This document shows positions 30,557-40,356 of a DNA stretch of 64,000 bases, in pieces. The position numbers and the translations under genes were made by a program. The notes under the pieces were generated by a model. It was given only the letters and a program-made list of their open reading frames with translations. It did no database searches and was not told the DNA's origin. The stretch comes from Cellulomonadaceae bacterium (GTDB lineage Bacteria > Actinomycetota > Actinomycetes > Actinomycetales > Cellulomonadaceae), in assembly GCA_031256435.1 (NCBI GenBank), contig JAIRQO010000011.1, forward strand, positions 1 to 64,000, given 5' to 3'. Position 1 is the first letter of the stretch. Each line of letters starts with the position of its first letter.

Positions 30557-31981
30557 ATGGACTCACCATCCACCCTTCCGCCTACGCGAACAGAGCGCCT
30601 TGACCGCCTCCCGTTTACTCGCGCTCACACCAAACTCCTGGTGGGTTCAGGCGTGGGGTGGGCGCTCGACGCCATGGATGTGGGCATCGTCAGTTTTGTG
30701 CTGGTGGCCATCGGCGAACAATGGTCATTGAGCACGGGTGCGCGATCCCTGCTGGGGTCCATTGGATTTGTGGGAATGGCTATTGGCGCGGCGCTGGGGG
30801 GATTGCTGGCTGACCGGGTGGGCCGCAGGCAAGTCTTTGCCTTGACCCTGCTGGTGTACGGCCTTGCCACCGGGGCCAGCGCGCTTGCTACGGGATTGGG
30901 CATGTTGATTGCGCTGAGGTTTGTGGTGGGACTCGGGCTAGGCGCCGAACTCCCCGTGGCCTCCACCCTGGTGAGCGAGTATGCGCCATCACGCATCCGA
31001 GGCAGAGTGGTGGTGATTCTGGAGTCCTTCTGGGCGGCCGGATGGGTCATTGCTGCCCTGGTGGGTCTGCTGGTTGTGCCACGGTCCGATGCCGGATGGC
31101 GCTGGGCCTTTGCCCTGGGGCTGGTCCCGGCGGCCTATGCACTCTATGTGCGTGTTCACCTTCCTGAATCCGTGCGATTCCTGGAATCGCGAGGGCGTGA
31201 CGAGGAAGCGGAAGAGGCTGTGCGCGTCTTTGAGGAATCCGCTGGTGTGGAGGCGGCTGGTGCTGCCGCTCCGAAGGCTGCCGATTCAGTATCACCCACG
31301 GGCATGATGTGGGAATCAAGCGTGACCCCGGTCCCTGCGGATCGCCTGGGCGTCAACGCCATCCCTGAGGTCCCACACCGCGTCCCCCTCGCGTCCCTCT
31401 TCCGTGGCGCGTTGCGCCGCCGGACCATCGCCCTATGGATCACGTGGTTTGGGGTCAACTTTGCCTACTACGGCGCATTCACCTGGATTCCCACCTTGCT
31501 GGTAGCGGACGGCTTCTCCATGGTCAGGAGTTTCACCTACACCCTGGTCATCACCCTGGCCCAGTTGCCGGGATACGCCATGGCCGCGTGGCTCATTGAG
31601 GTATGGGGCCGACGACGAGTCCTCATCACCTTCCTGGCAGGTTCGGCCGCTGCTGCCCTCGCCTTTGGACTGGCGGGGTCCACAGCCGCGATCCTCGCTA
31701 CCGGTGCGGCCTTGAGTTTCTTCAACCTGGGAGCGTGGGGTGCTCTCTACGCCGTCACGCCGGAAAGCTACCCCACGGCTGTGCGCGCCACGGGTGCTGG
31801 CTCCGCCACGGCGTTTGGACGCATCGCCTCCATCCTTGCGCCGCTGCTGGTGCTCCCCCTCCACAACGTGATTGGCACCACCGGCGTGTTCGTCATGTTC
31901 GCCTGCGCGTTCGCCCTCGCCATCCTCGGCGCTTCGCTGTTAACCGAACTACGCGGCAAACGCCTCGACGACGTAGAGTGA
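30557..31981 (+). CDS. major facilitator superfamily transporter
   Basis: A 474-residue transporter with 12 predicted membrane helices, inner-loop motif A (G-G-L-L-A-D-R-V-G-R-R-Q) and the second-half counterpart (V-W-G-R-R-R-V-L). It resembles the sugar/aromatic-acid (SP/AAHS) branch of MFS. A hydrophilic central loop of about 80 residues separates the two halves. Substrate unknown. Start ATG 30557 (M-D-S-P-S-T). It is the only plus-strand gene between ruvA and ruvC, so it has interrupted the ruv operon. Confidence 0.88.
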   Translation: MDSPSTLPPTRTERLDRLPFTRAHTKLLVGSGVGWALDAMDVGIVSFVLVAIGEQWSLSTGARSLLGSIGFVGMAIGAALGGLLADRVGRRQVFALTLLVYGLATGASALATGLGMLIALRFVVGLGLGAELPVASTLVSEYAPSRIRGRVVVILESFWAAGWVIAALVGLLVVPRSDAGWRWAFALGLVPAAYALYVRVHLPESVRFLESRGRDEEAEEAVRVFEESAGVEAAGAAAPKAADSVSPTGMMWESSVTPVPADRLGVNAIPEVPHRVPLASLFRGALRRRTIALWITWFGVNFAYYGAFTWIPTLLVADGFSMVRSFTYTLVITLAQLPGYAMAAWLIEVWGRRRVLITFLAGSAAAALAFGLAGSTAAILATGAALSFFNLGAWGALYAVTPESYPTAVRATGAGSATAFGRIASILAPLLVLPLHNVIGTTGVFVMFACAFALAILGASLLTELRGKRLDDVE

Positions 31982-32008
31982 CGGCCTGTTTCCCGCCTGA
32001 CGGTGCGT

Positions 32009-32566
32009 TTACCGGCGGGCGGCGTGTTCGGCGGCGGCCCAGGCGCGTTGGGCGGGAGTGAGTTGTTCGCTGCGCTCTCCCCCTTGGAGGGCGCCAGCCG
32101 GTCGCCACAAGTGGGTGATGGCCAGGGCGAGGGCGTCGGCGGCATCGGCGGGAGTCGGTGTGTGGTCCAAGGAGAGAATCTGCTTGACCATGCGCTGCAC
32201 CTGTTCCTTACCCGCTCTCCCCGTTCCCGTGACAGCCGCTTTGACTTCGGACGGTGTGTGGAGAGCCACAGGGATGGTTCTGCGAGCCGCTGCAAGCATG
32301 GCGATTCCGGCTACCTGTGCCGTGCCCATGACGGTGCCGTGGTTGTGCTGAGCAAAAACGCGTTCCACCGCTACCACGTCCGGGACGTGGCGGTCCAGCC
32401 ATTCGTCGAGTTGCGTGGCGATCACGAGGAGCCGTTGGTCCACGGAGTCGCTCGGTTCGGAGCGAAGGACTCCATATTCGACGAGCGTGGCTCGCCTGGA
32501 CCTCACGGAGTCAATGACGCCGATGCCGCAACGGGTGAGGCCAGGGTCAACTCCGAGGACGCGCAT
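32009..32566 (-). CDS. ruvC: Holliday junction resolvase RuvC
   Basis: A 185-residue RNase H-fold endonuclease. Acidic active-site motifs are visible: G-V-D-P-G-L near the start, V-A-V-E-R-V-F, and A-D-A-A-D-A-L-A near residue 150. It cleaves Holliday junctions after RuvAB migration. It lies downstream of yebC with a repeat-filled gap of 133 bp. Confidence 0.95.
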   Translation of the reverse strand: MRVLGVDPGLTRCGIGVIDSVRSRRATLVEYGVLRSEPSDSVDQRLLVIATQLDEWLDRHVPDVVAVERVFAQHNHGTVMGTAQVAGIAMLAAARRTIPVALHTPSEVKAAVTGTGRAGKEQVQRMVKQILSLDHTPTPADAADALALAITHLWRPAGALQGGERSEQLTPAQRAWAAAEHAARR

Positions 32567-32606
32567 GTGATGAGACTCCTCTATGTGCGGTGAGGTTGGG
32601 CCGGTT

Positions 32607-32687
32607 GAGATCCTGCGACTCCGCGGTGCTCCGCGCAGGATGACGGGTTTCGACCGACGCTCGCGTTGCTCGCTGGCTCAACCACCC
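32607..32687. repeat. dispersed palindromic repeat, modules A + B
   Basis: Module A (32607-32644) is the hairpin GATCCTGCGACTCCGC ... GCGCAGGATGAC. Module B (32645-32687) begins GGGTTTCGACCGACGC and ends GCTGGCTCAACCACCC, also palindromic. The same two modules recur in other intergenic gaps of the window. Confidence 0.8.
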
Positions 32688-32699
32688 GGGCTTGCCGTT

Positions 32700-33458
32700 T
32701 TACTCGTCGTCCAACTGGGCCATGACTTCGTCGGAAATGTCAAGGTTGGCGTAGACGTTCTGTACGTCATCCAGATCTTCCAGGGCGTCAATCACACGCA
32801 TGGCGCGGCGGGCGCCGTCCACATCCACTTCCACCTGCATGGTGGGGTGGAAGATGGCTTCGGCGGAGTCATAATCCAGGCCGGCGTCTTGCACGGCGGT
32901 ACGCACAGCCACCAAATCCGAGGCCTCACACAGCACCTCGTACACGTCTCCCGCATCGGTGACGTCCTCGGCTCCAGCGTCCAAGGTGGCCATCAGCACG
33001 TCGTCTTCATCCACGCCGCCGGACTTGGGCACTACCACCAGGCCCTTGCGGTTGAACAGGTAGGCCACGGAACCGGGATCGGCCATGGTGCCACCGTTAC
33101 GCGTGAACGCCACGCGGACTTCCGAGGCGGCGCGGTTGCGGTTATCCGTCAAGCACTCCGCCAGGATGGCCACGCCGTTGCCGCCGTAGCCTTCATACAT
33201 GATGTCCAGGTACTCCACAGCATCGGCGCCTGCTCCGGAACCGCGCTTGACGGCGCGATCAATATTGTCATTGGGCACCGAGGACTTCTTGGCCTTCTGA
33301 ATGGCGTCATACAGGGTGGGGTTTCCGGCGGGATCGCCACCACCGGTGCGCGCCGCCACCTCAATGTTCTTGATCATCTTGGCAAACAACTTGCTGCGCT
33401 TGGCATCCACCACGGCCTTTTTGTGCTTGGTGGTGGCCCACTTAGAGTGACCGGACAC
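32700..33458 (-). CDS. yebC: YebC/PmpR family protein (TACO1-like)
   Basis: A 252-residue protein with the family start [23 protein letters not shown] and the acidic C-terminus. The family was annotated as transcription regulators and is now linked to translation of difficult (polyproline) sequences. GTG at 33458 is preceded by GGGAGAG at a good distance; the frame extends to 33584 but only through a tandem repeat. Confidence 0.94.
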   Translation of the reverse strand: MSGHSKWATTKHKKAVVDAKRSKLFAKMIKNIEVAARTGGGDPAGNPTLYDAIQKAKKSSVPNDNIDRAVKRGSGAGADAVEYLDIMYEGYGGNGVAILAECLTDNRNRAASEVRVAFTRNGGTMADPGSVAYLFNRKGLVVVPKSGGVDEDDVLMATLDAGAEDVTDAGDVYEVLCEASDLVAVRTAVQDAGLDYDSAEAIFHPTMQVEVDVDGARRAMRVIDALEDLDDVQNVYANLDISDEVMAQLDDE

Positions 33459-33523
33459 GTTGAACTCTCCCTTATTAGGACGCTGATTCGTCCGTGATGA
33501 TACCGGGGAGGAACCGTGAAACC

Positions 33524-33613
33524 CCGCAGGATGCGCGAGGACAACCCTGCGAGGTGCGTCAAGACAACCTGCGCGGTGCGTCAAGACATCCCTGCTCGGT
33601 GCGTACAGGCAAC
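33524..33613. repeat. four 22-23-bp tandem repeats upstream of yebC
   Basis: Units start at 33524, 33546, 33569 and 33591, sharing the core GCGAGGTGCGTCAAGACAAC. The array occupies the gap between murC and yebC and would form the yebC leader or promoter region. Confidence 0.75.
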
Positions 33614-33625
33614 CTCACCAGGGCG

Positions 33626-35098
33626 CTATGACCCTGCTGATTGACCCAAATCCGCCAGAATCACCGGCCCGAGTTCCGTGACATCGCCCGCGCCCACGGT
33701 GAGCACCAGGTCACCGGGTTGTGCTGACTGTGCCATGGCGTGTGCTGCTTCCATCCGGTCCTCAATGGCCCGCACAGGGCCACCGCTGGCCGTCTGTGGC
33801 AGCAAATCCGTGATGGTGCGAGCGGTCACGTTGGGGTCAACGTCCTCGCGCGCCTTGTAAATTCCAGTGACAATCACGTCATCGGCCAGAGCGAGCGCGG
33901 CAGCAAAGCGATCCGCAAAAATCCGCGTCCGGGAGAACAGGTGCGGCTGGAACAGCACCCGCAGCGCACCGGTTCCTGCTACGGGTCGTGCTGCACGCAG
34001 GAGCGCTTCAATCTCCGTGGGGTGGTGAGCGTAGTCATCTACCACACGCACTCCCCCCACCTCGCCACGTTCCTCAAAGCGCCGTCCGGTCCCCACAAAC
34101 TTGCCCACGGCTGCAGCAGCATCGGCGGGAGCGATTCCCAGTGCCACCGCGGTGATGATGGCGGAGGCGGCATTGAGAATCATGTGTGAACCGGGAACAC
34201 TCAGCGTGACGTCCAGCGGTTGGTCACCGATGGCAGGTCCTGCCATGGTGGCCGCAGCGCCGTGATCGTTGGAGGTCACGTTGGTAATCACTACATCCGA
34301 CGACGCATCGGTGCCGTACGTCACCACGGTGCCGCCGGATTGACGGTAGGCCGCAGCGAGAGACGCGGCGCCTTCGTCGTCCTGACAGGCAACGAGGCAG
34401 CCGCCTGGCACAATCTTCCCGGCAAACTCCACAAACGCCTGATCGAAAGCCTCGCGGGTTCCATAGTGGTCCAAGTGGTCCGGTTCCACATTGGTGACCA
34501 CGGCGATGAACGGTGCGTAGTTCAGGAACGAGCCATCAGATTCGTCCGCCTCGGCTACCAGCACGTCTGCCTTTCCGGCATAGCCGCCGGGGATGGCAGA
34601 GATAGAGCCGTCCTCAGCGGCAACGCGCACGGTGCCGCCAATGGCAAAGGAGGCATCGCTGCCACAGGCGTGGAGCACCGTGGCAATCATGGCGGAGGTG
34701 GTGGTTTTACCGTGCGCTCCGGCCACTGCTACAGCGCGCATGCCGAGCATGAGAGACGCCAGTGCTTGGGAGCGGTGAATCACGCGGATTCCCGCTGCGC
34801 GCGCGGCGGCGAGTTCCGGATTGTTCTCGCGGATGGCCGAGGAGACCACCACGGTGTCCACCAGCGGCTTGCCGTCAGCGTCCACCACATGCGCCGCATC
34901 ATGACCCACCCAGGCCGTGATGCCGTCATTACGGAGCGCCACCAAGGCGGCGCTTTCTGCGGCATCGGACCCTTGGACCGATACTCCCCTGCCAGCCAGC
35001 AACCGCGCCACTACGGAAACGCCTGCACCACCAATCGCGATCAGGTGAACGCGCCCCAAGTCACTCAACGGGATGGGGTCCGTGATTTCCGGGATCAT
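33626..35098 (-). CDS. murC: UDP-N-acetylmuramate--L-alanine ligase
   Basis: A 490-residue Mur ligase that adds L-Ala to UDP-MurNAc. The N-terminal Rossmann motif (I-G-G-A-G-V-S-V-V), ATP-binding A-G-A-H-G-K-T-T-T-S-A, E-A-D-E-S-D-G-S and D-D-Y-A-H-H-P-T-E are visible. Its ATG overlaps the murG stop by 4 nt. It is the last gene of the dcw cluster here; ftsQ, ftsA and ftsZ do not follow. Confidence 0.96.
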   Translation of the reverse strand: MIPEITDPIPLSDLGRVHLIAIGGAGVSVVARLLAGRGVSVQGSDAAESAALVALRNDGITAWVGHDAAHVVDADGKPLVDTVVVSSAIRENNPELAAARAAGIRVIHRSQALASLMLGMRAVAVAGAHGKTTTSAMIATVLHACGSDASFAIGGTVRVAAEDGSISAIPGGYAGKADVLVAEADESDGSFLNYAPFIAVVTNVEPDHLDHYGTREAFDQAFVEFAGKIVPGGCLVACQDDEGAASLAAAYRQSGGTVVTYGTDASSDVVITNVTSNDHGAAATMAGPAIGDQPLDVTLSVPGSHMILNAASAIITAVALGIAPADAAAAVGKFVGTGRRFEERGEVGGVRVVDDYAHHPTEIEALLRAARPVAGTGALRVLFQPHLFSRTRIFADRFAAALALADDVIVTGIYKAREDVDPNVTARTITDLLPQTASGGPVRAIEDRMEAAHAMAQSAQPGDLVLTVGAGDVTELGPVILADLGQSAGS

Positions 35099-36225
35099 GC
35101 CAATACTCCTTCAATGAGGTCAACAACGCGCGCAGCGCCGTCGCGAATTCCGAATGCTTGGGCGGCACTCGCCATGACGGCGAGGCCCGAGGGATCGCCA
35201 ATAAGCGGCGGGATGTGGTCCGTGACCCATTGAGAGGTCATCTTTTTGTCCTCAACCAGGAGGCCGCCACCGGCGTTGACCACGGGTGTGGCGTTGAGGC
35301 GCTGCTCACCATTGCCGATGGGGAGCGGCACATAAATACCAGGAAGACCCAACGCGGTGAGTTCACACACGGTGCCTGCTCCCGAACGCGCGATGACCAC
35401 ATCGGCACTGCCGAGCGCCTTTTCCATATCAGCCAAATATTCGCGGATGTGATAATTCGGCACGCTCCCGGCGCGTTCTTCCACGTCCTCTGCTTTGCCC
35501 TTCCCTGTCAAGTGCAGCACTTGGATTCCGGCGTCGGCAAGGCTCTGCGCGGCACCGGAGACGGCAAGGTTCAGGCTCACAGCCCCCAGTGATCCACCCG
35601 TGACCAGCACGGTGGGCAGGGAGGGATCAAGTCCCAGGTCTGCGGCAGCCTGCCTGCGGGCGCCTTCGGCGTCTGTGTCCCGTGCTGCCACCAGGTCCGC
35701 AATGGGTTGACGCAACGGCAGGCCGGTATACGCCGTTTCACCGTTACGGCACTTCAGTGGAGTGTCCTTGAATGTGAGCCCCACCGCCTTGGCCCACCCG
35801 GCGCCCAGTTTGTTGGCCAGGCCGGGGCGCGCGTTTTGCTCGTGAATCACCACAGGGACGTTCTTCTTACGTGCGGCAAGGTAAGCAGGCGTGGACACAT
35901 ACCCGCCAAAGCCCACCACCACTTGGGCGTCAATCTCGTTGATGGCGTCCTCAGCGGCATTCACGGCGGCCGAGAGTTTGGACGGCAGGGAGAAGAACTC
36001 CGGGGATGGTTTGCGAGGCAGGGGGACGCGCGGAATCTCATGCAAGGTGTACCCGCGTTGGGGGACCAGTTCCGCTTCTAGGCCCGTTGAGGTTCCCAGG
36101 ACGCGGATGGCGGCGTCCGGATTGCGGCGCCGAATCTCGTCAGCAATGGAGAGTAACGGGTTCACATGTCCGGCGGTTCCTCCGCCGGCCAGTACCACGG
36201 ATTGAGGAGCGGCGGTAGAAGTCAC
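35095..36225 (-). CDS. murG: lipid II synthase MurG (GlcNAc transferase)
   Basis: A 376-residue GT-B glycosyltransferase acting at the inner membrane face. G-G-G-T-A-G-H-V-N-P-L at the N-terminus, V-T-G-G-S-L-G-A, and the donor-site motif A-R-S-G-A-G-T-V-C-E are present. It makes lipid II from lipid I and overlaps murC. Confidence 0.96.
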   Translation of the reverse strand: MTSTAAPQSVVLAGGGTAGHVNPLLSIADEIRRRNPDAAIRVLGTSTGLEAELVPQRGYTLHEIPRVPLPRKPSPEFFSLPSKLSAAVNAAEDAINEIDAQVVVGFGGYVSTPAYLAARKKNVPVVIHEQNARPGLANKLGAGWAKAVGLTFKDTPLKCRNGETAYTGLPLRQPIADLVAARDTDAEGARRQAAADLGLDPSLPTVLVTGGSLGAVSLNLAVSGAAQSLADAGIQVLHLTGKGKAEDVEERAGSVPNYHIREYLADMEKALGSADVVIARSGAGTVCELTALGLPGIYVPLPIGNGEQRLNATPVVNAGGGLLVEDKKMTSQWVTDHIPPLIGDPSGLAVMASAAQAFGIRDGAARVVDLIEGVLA

Positions 36226-36234
36226 TCTGCTAGG

Positions 36235-37662
36235 TTACCGCCGCGAGCCCTTTCCGCGCTTCCTGCCGCCGAGAACGGCAACGGACTGACGCACAGCCGA
36301 ACGCCGTGCAGCGAGGGCAAACTCCGCCCCTGGTTCCGTGCGCGCAAAGGAAATCACCATGCCTAACGCGGCCATGGTGGTAATCAACGCTGACCCCCCT
36401 GCGGAAACGAGCGGTAGTGGCAAGCCGATGACGGGGAACACGCCAATCACCACGCCAATGTTGATGAAGGCCTGGCCCACTACCCAGCAGGCCACGGCTG
36501 CCGTGGTGACTTGAACAAAGGGATCCTTGTGGCGGCGTATCACTCGCGTCATGCCCACACCGAGAGCCACAAACAGGCCGAGCACCATCAGCGTGCCAAA
36601 CAACCCTAGTTCCTCGCCGATGATGGCGTAGATGAAGTCATTGTGCGCTTCAGGGAGCAGGCCCCACTTTTCCCGGCTGGCCCCTAGCCCCACGCCGAAC
36701 ACGCCGCCGGAACCCAGCGCAAACTGACCGTGCTGGAACTGGTAGCAATCGGCGGCAACGTCACAGCCGGAACCGTAGGTGGCCAGGATGCGGTTGAGGC
36801 GGTTGGAGTTGGCCTGGGAGTGGATAAAGAGATAGCCCACAATGATCATGGCAAACCCGGCGCCCAATCCGAGGAGTTTTCCGGAGGCTCCAGCCACCCA
36901 GAATGCTCCGAGAGCCAGGAGGCCAATCACCAACGCGGTGCCGAGATCATGGCCCACCAGCACAAACCCGATCACCGCCACGGCGCCGGGTACGGCCGGG
37001 AAGATCACCCGTGACCATCGGCCGAGCATGTGTTGACGGCTTCCCAGGACCATTCCGAGCCAGATGGCCAGGGCAAGCTTGCCTACCTCGGCGGGCTGCA
37101 TGACCAGGTTGATCCCGGGTATGCGAATCCATCCGGTGTTACCCCCCTGGCTGAGGGCAAAGGCAGGGAAGAAGGTGAGTGCCTGGAGTGCGAGCGCAAG
37201 AATCAGCGCTGGCCACGCGAGCCGCTTGTAGGTCCGCAGGGAGAGCCGCGAGGCGATCAGTAACACGGGCAAGCCCATCAATGCGAACTGCGCTTGATTC
37301 AGGAACTGAGCGTAGGGCGAGTTTCCGTTAGCAATGGACTGGACCGCGGAACTGGACAACACCATGACCAGCCCGAAGATCAGCAGCAGCGTGACGGTGC
37401 CCACCAGGAGGTAGTACGAGGTGGTGGCCGAGTTCCACTGTCCGGGCCAAGATTGAGCCAAGGCGGACTTAGCGACAAAGTCCCTGGTGGAGGAGCGTGA
37501 TGATCCGCGTAAGCCGGTGCGCGCTGCGGTGCGTGTGGCGGAGCGAGCAGAGGAGCGGGTGGAAGTGCCAGCGGCTGCTCGCGAGGCCGAGGGTGCCCGT
37601 GATGCTGCGGGTGCGGCGGTTCGGAAAGCGCGACGAGAGGCGGATGCTGTTGCTGAGACCAT
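36235..37662 (-). CDS. ftsW: SEDS-family peptidoglycan polymerase FtsW
   Basis: A 475-residue polytopic membrane protein with about ten helices. The SEDS signature (A-H-N-D-F-I-Y-A-I-I-G-E-E-L-G) and the C-terminal G-L-P-L-P-L-V-S-A-G-G-S are present. It polymerises septal glycan with FtsI. The first 65 residues are an Arg/Ser/Ala-rich cytoplasmic extension. It starts 17 nt after murD and ends 9 nt before murG. Confidence 0.94.
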   Translation of the reverse strand: MVSATASASRRAFRTAAPAASRAPSASRAAAGTSTRSSARSATRTAARTGLRGSSRSSTRDFVAKSALAQSWPGQWNSATTSYYLLVGTVTLLLIFGLVMVLSSSAVQSIANGNSPYAQFLNQAQFALMGLPVLLIASRLSLRTYKRLAWPALILALALQALTFFPAFALSQGGNTGWIRIPGINLVMQPAEVGKLALAIWLGMVLGSRQHMLGRWSRVIFPAVPGAVAVIGFVLVGHDLGTALVIGLLALGAFWVAGASGKLLGLGAGFAMIIVGYLFIHSQANSNRLNRILATYGSGCDVAADCYQFQHGQFALGSGGVFGVGLGASREKWGLLPEAHNDFIYAIIGEELGLFGTLMVLGLFVALGVGMTRVIRRHKDPFVQVTTAAVACWVVGQAFINIGVVIGVFPVIGLPLPLVSAGGSALITTMAALGMVISFARTEPGAEFALAARRSAVRQSVAVLGGRKRGKGSRR

Positions 37663-37679
37663 CGGCCCCCACCTCCTCG

Positions 37680-39269
37680 TTAGAGGCGCTGTGCCGCCTC
37701 GGCAAATGCTTCGCCCCGCTGCGCGTAGGAGCGGAACTGATCCATGGATGCGCCTGCTGGTGCCAAGAGCACGGTGTCCCCTGGACGAGCAAGGGATTGT
37801 GCCGCAGCAACGGCGGACTGCATAATGTCAGTCTCCCCCGGGTCAATGGTCACCACGGGGATATGCGGGGCGTGTTGTGCTAACGCTTCGGTAAAGGGTT
37901 GCTGGTCCACGCCAATCACCACGGCAGCGCGGAACCTGTCAGCGCGGGTTTCCACCAATTCATCCAGGTGAGCACCTTTGACGAGTCCGCCCGCAACCCA
38001 CACGACGGTTCCTTCGGCGTAGCTGGCCAGGGATGCCGAGGCAGCGTGGGCGTTGGTGGCTTTGGAATCATCCACGTAAGCCACGTCATCCAGGGTCCGC
38101 ACCAAGGCAATCCGGTGGGCCCCTGCAGTGAAGGTTTGTAGGGCCGTCTTGATCGGCTCCGGGTCAATGCCATGGGCACGCGCGAGCGCCGAGGCTGCCA
38201 GGGCATTGGCAATCACGTGGGGAGCCGGTACGGCCGCCCCGGGTGACAGGTGAAGGAGATCAGCAAAGGTGACAATCTCTGTGGCGTCCCGTCTGGTGGT
38301 GGTGAGTTCCGTTGCGGGAGTCTGCGCACCAGATGTCTGCGGTCCAGATGTCTGCGCGCCAGAGGTGAAGGCTCGGTCCACCAGTACGTCCTCCACCACG
38401 CCGAACTGCCCAGGCCCGGGAATGCCGAGGGTGAATCCCACAGCGCGGCAGCCTTGAGAGACATCCGCTGCGCGCACCAACTCTTCAGTTTGTGGATCAG
38501 CCACGTTGTAAACGCAGGCCACCTGGGCGTTCTGGAAAATCCTACCCTTATCCGTGGCGTAGGCCTCAAAGGACCCGTGCCAATCCAGGTGATCCTCGGC
38601 CAGGTTCAACACCGCCGAGGCCTTGGCAGACATGGTGTGCGTGAAGTGCAGTTGGAAACTGGACAGTTCCACGGCCAATACCTGCAAGGTGGGGTCCAGT
38701 GCCGCTTCAATCAACGGTGTTCCCACATTGCCCACGGCGCGGCCTTCCAACCCTGCCTCGGCAATGATGGCGGCCAACATTTCCACGGTGGTGGTTTTCC
38801 CGTTAGTCCCGGTGACACACAACCACGGTGCCGGGGAATCGCTCCCCTCCATCGGTACGCGGAGGCGCCAGGCCAACTCCACCTCGGACCACACGGGGAT
38901 CCCTGCGGCCAGCGCACCAGCAAGCAGCGGATCCGAGGGCTTGAACCCCGGAGACGTGACCACCAAATCCACACCGTTCAGCAACGCTGCTCGGGCTGCA
39001 TCGTCGTCGGGATTCGGCATGGAGCAATCGGCTCCGGTAGTGGCTGGGTCCCCTGGTGCCACGGCAATCACCTCGGCACATCGGGGGACGAGTGCTGCCT
39101 TGCATGCTTGACCGGTCATGCCGAATCCGGCTACGAGCACGCGGGCTTCAGCGAGGGGAACGGCGGGTTCCACAGTGCCATAGGTGTCCACTGTGCCATG
39201 GGTCTCCACAGTGCCGTACATGTCCACGCCTCCATCACCCACCGAAACGTCACCCATGAAGGTCACCAC
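37680..39269 (-). CDS. murD: UDP-N-acetylmuramoyl-alanine--D-glutamate ligase
   Basis: A 529-residue Mur ligase that adds D-Glu. The N-terminal V-L-V-A-G-F-G-M-T-G-Q, ATP site G-T-N-G-K-T-T-T-V-E and D-D-S-K-A-T-N-A are intact. The protein is longer than usual for two repetitive reasons: an N-terminal triple repeat of G-T-V-E-T-H/Y (residues 18-35) and an internal triple repeat of Q-T-S-G-A (near residue 310). The start is uncertain between GTG 39269 and ATG 39257. It follows mraY by 4 nt. Confidence 0.95.
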   Translation of the reverse strand: MVTFMGDVSVGDGGVDMYGTVETHGTVDTYGTVEPAVPLAEARVLVAGFGMTGQACKAALVPRCAEVIAVAPGDPATTGADCSMPNPDDDAARAALLNGVDLVVTSPGFKPSDPLLAGALAAGIPVWSEVELAWRLRVPMEGSDSPAPWLCVTGTNGKTTTVEMLAAIIAEAGLEGRAVGNVGTPLIEAALDPTLQVLAVELSSFQLHFTHTMSAKASAVLNLAEDHLDWHGSFEAYATDKGRIFQNAQVACVYNVADPQTEELVRAADVSQGCRAVGFTLGIPGPGQFGVVEDVLVDRAFTSGAQTSGPQTSGAQTPATELTTTRRDATEIVTFADLLHLSPGAAVPAPHVIANALAASALARAHGIDPEPIKTALQTFTAGAHRIALVRTLDDVAYVDDSKATNAHAASASLASYAEGTVVWVAGGLVKGAHLDELVETRADRFRAAVVIGVDQQPFTEALAQHAPHIPVVTIDPGETDIMQSAVAAAQSLARPGDTVLLAPAGASMDQFRSYAQRGEAFAEAAQRL

Positions 39270-39273
39270 TCAC

Positions 39274-40356
39274 TTAGGACACCACCCATTCGGCGTAGAA
39301 CAGGCCCATGCCCAGCACCACAAAGAGCCCGGAAATCAGCCAGAAGCGAATCACAATAGTGACTTCACCCCAGCCGGATAACTCAAAGTGGTGATGCAAG
39401 GGTGCCATCTTGAACACCCGTTTTCGAGTCAACTTGAAGAAGCCGATCTGGATCACGTCACTGAGAACAATGATGACAAAGAGCCCGCCCAGGATCACGG
39501 CCAGCAGTTCCGTGCGGGACAGGATGGACAGTGCGGCGAGCGCGCCACCCAGTGCCAGGGAACCGGTGTCCCCCATGAAAATCTTGGCGGGGCTGGCGTT
39601 CCACCACAGGAAGCCGAAGCAGGCCCCCACTATCGCGGCAGCCACAATGGCCAAATCCCGGGGATCGCGGGTTTCATAGCAACTCGGCCCTGCGGAAATG
39701 AACCGCTGGCAGGACTGGTTGAACTGCCAAATCCCAATGACGATGTACCCCATGAACACCACCAGGGAAACGCCCGTGGCCAGGCCGTCCAGGCCGTCCG
39801 TGAGGTTCACGGCGTTGGACCAGGCCGTGATCAGGAAGTTGGCCCAAATGATGAACAGGATCAACCCAATGGTGGCCCCAAACACGGCAAAGTCCAGGTT
39901 GGTGTCCCGCAGGAAGGAGATGCGTGTGGAGGCGGGGGTGCGGAGGTTCGCGTTGGGGAACCGGAGGGCCAGGAACGCAAAGGAAATCCCCACAAACCCT
40001 TGACCGATGATTTTGGCCATGGGGGTCAGCCCCAGGGAGCGCGCCCGCCGGATCTTAGTGAGGTCATCGGCAAATCCCACGGCGCCAAGGCCCACCATCA
40101 AATACAGCGCCAACCACATTGACACACTGGGAATCCGCTCGGACACAATCATGGCTACTGCAATGCCAATCAGTGTGGCTCCGATGATGACCACACCACC
40201 CATGGTGGGAGTTCCACGCTTGGTGAAGTGGGAGGTGGGACCGTCCTGCCGGACAAACTGACCGTACTGCTTCTTGGTCAGGAATCGGATAAACAACGGC
40301 GTGCCAAAGAGCGCCACCACCAGGGCAACGCCGGCTGCAACAAGGATGGCAATCAC
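39274..40356 (-). CDS. mraY: phospho-N-acetylmuramoyl-pentapeptide transferase
   Basis: A 360-residue polytopic enzyme that makes lipid [10 protein letters not shown] near residue 50, [17 protein letters not shown] and F-M-G-D-T-G-S-L-A, and the terminal P-L-H-H-H-F-E are all visible. The start overlaps the murF stop (ATGA). Confidence 0.97.
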   Translation of the reverse strand: MIAILVAAGVALVVALFGTPLFIRFLTKKQYGQFVRQDGPTSHFTKRGTPTMGGVVIIGATLIGIAVAMIVSERIPSVSMWLALYLMVGLGAVGFADDLTKIRRARSLGLTPMAKIIGQGFVGISFAFLALRFPNANLRTPASTRISFLRDTNLDFAVFGATIGLILFIIWANFLITAWSNAVNLTDGLDGLATGVSLVVFMGYIVIGIWQFNQSCQRFISAGPSCYETRDPRDLAIVAAAIVGACFGFLWWNASPAKIFMGDTGSLALGGALAALSILSRTELLAVILGGLFVIIVLSDVIQIGFFKLTRKRVFKMAPLHHHFELSGWGEVTIVIRFWLISGLFVVLGMGLFYAEWVVS

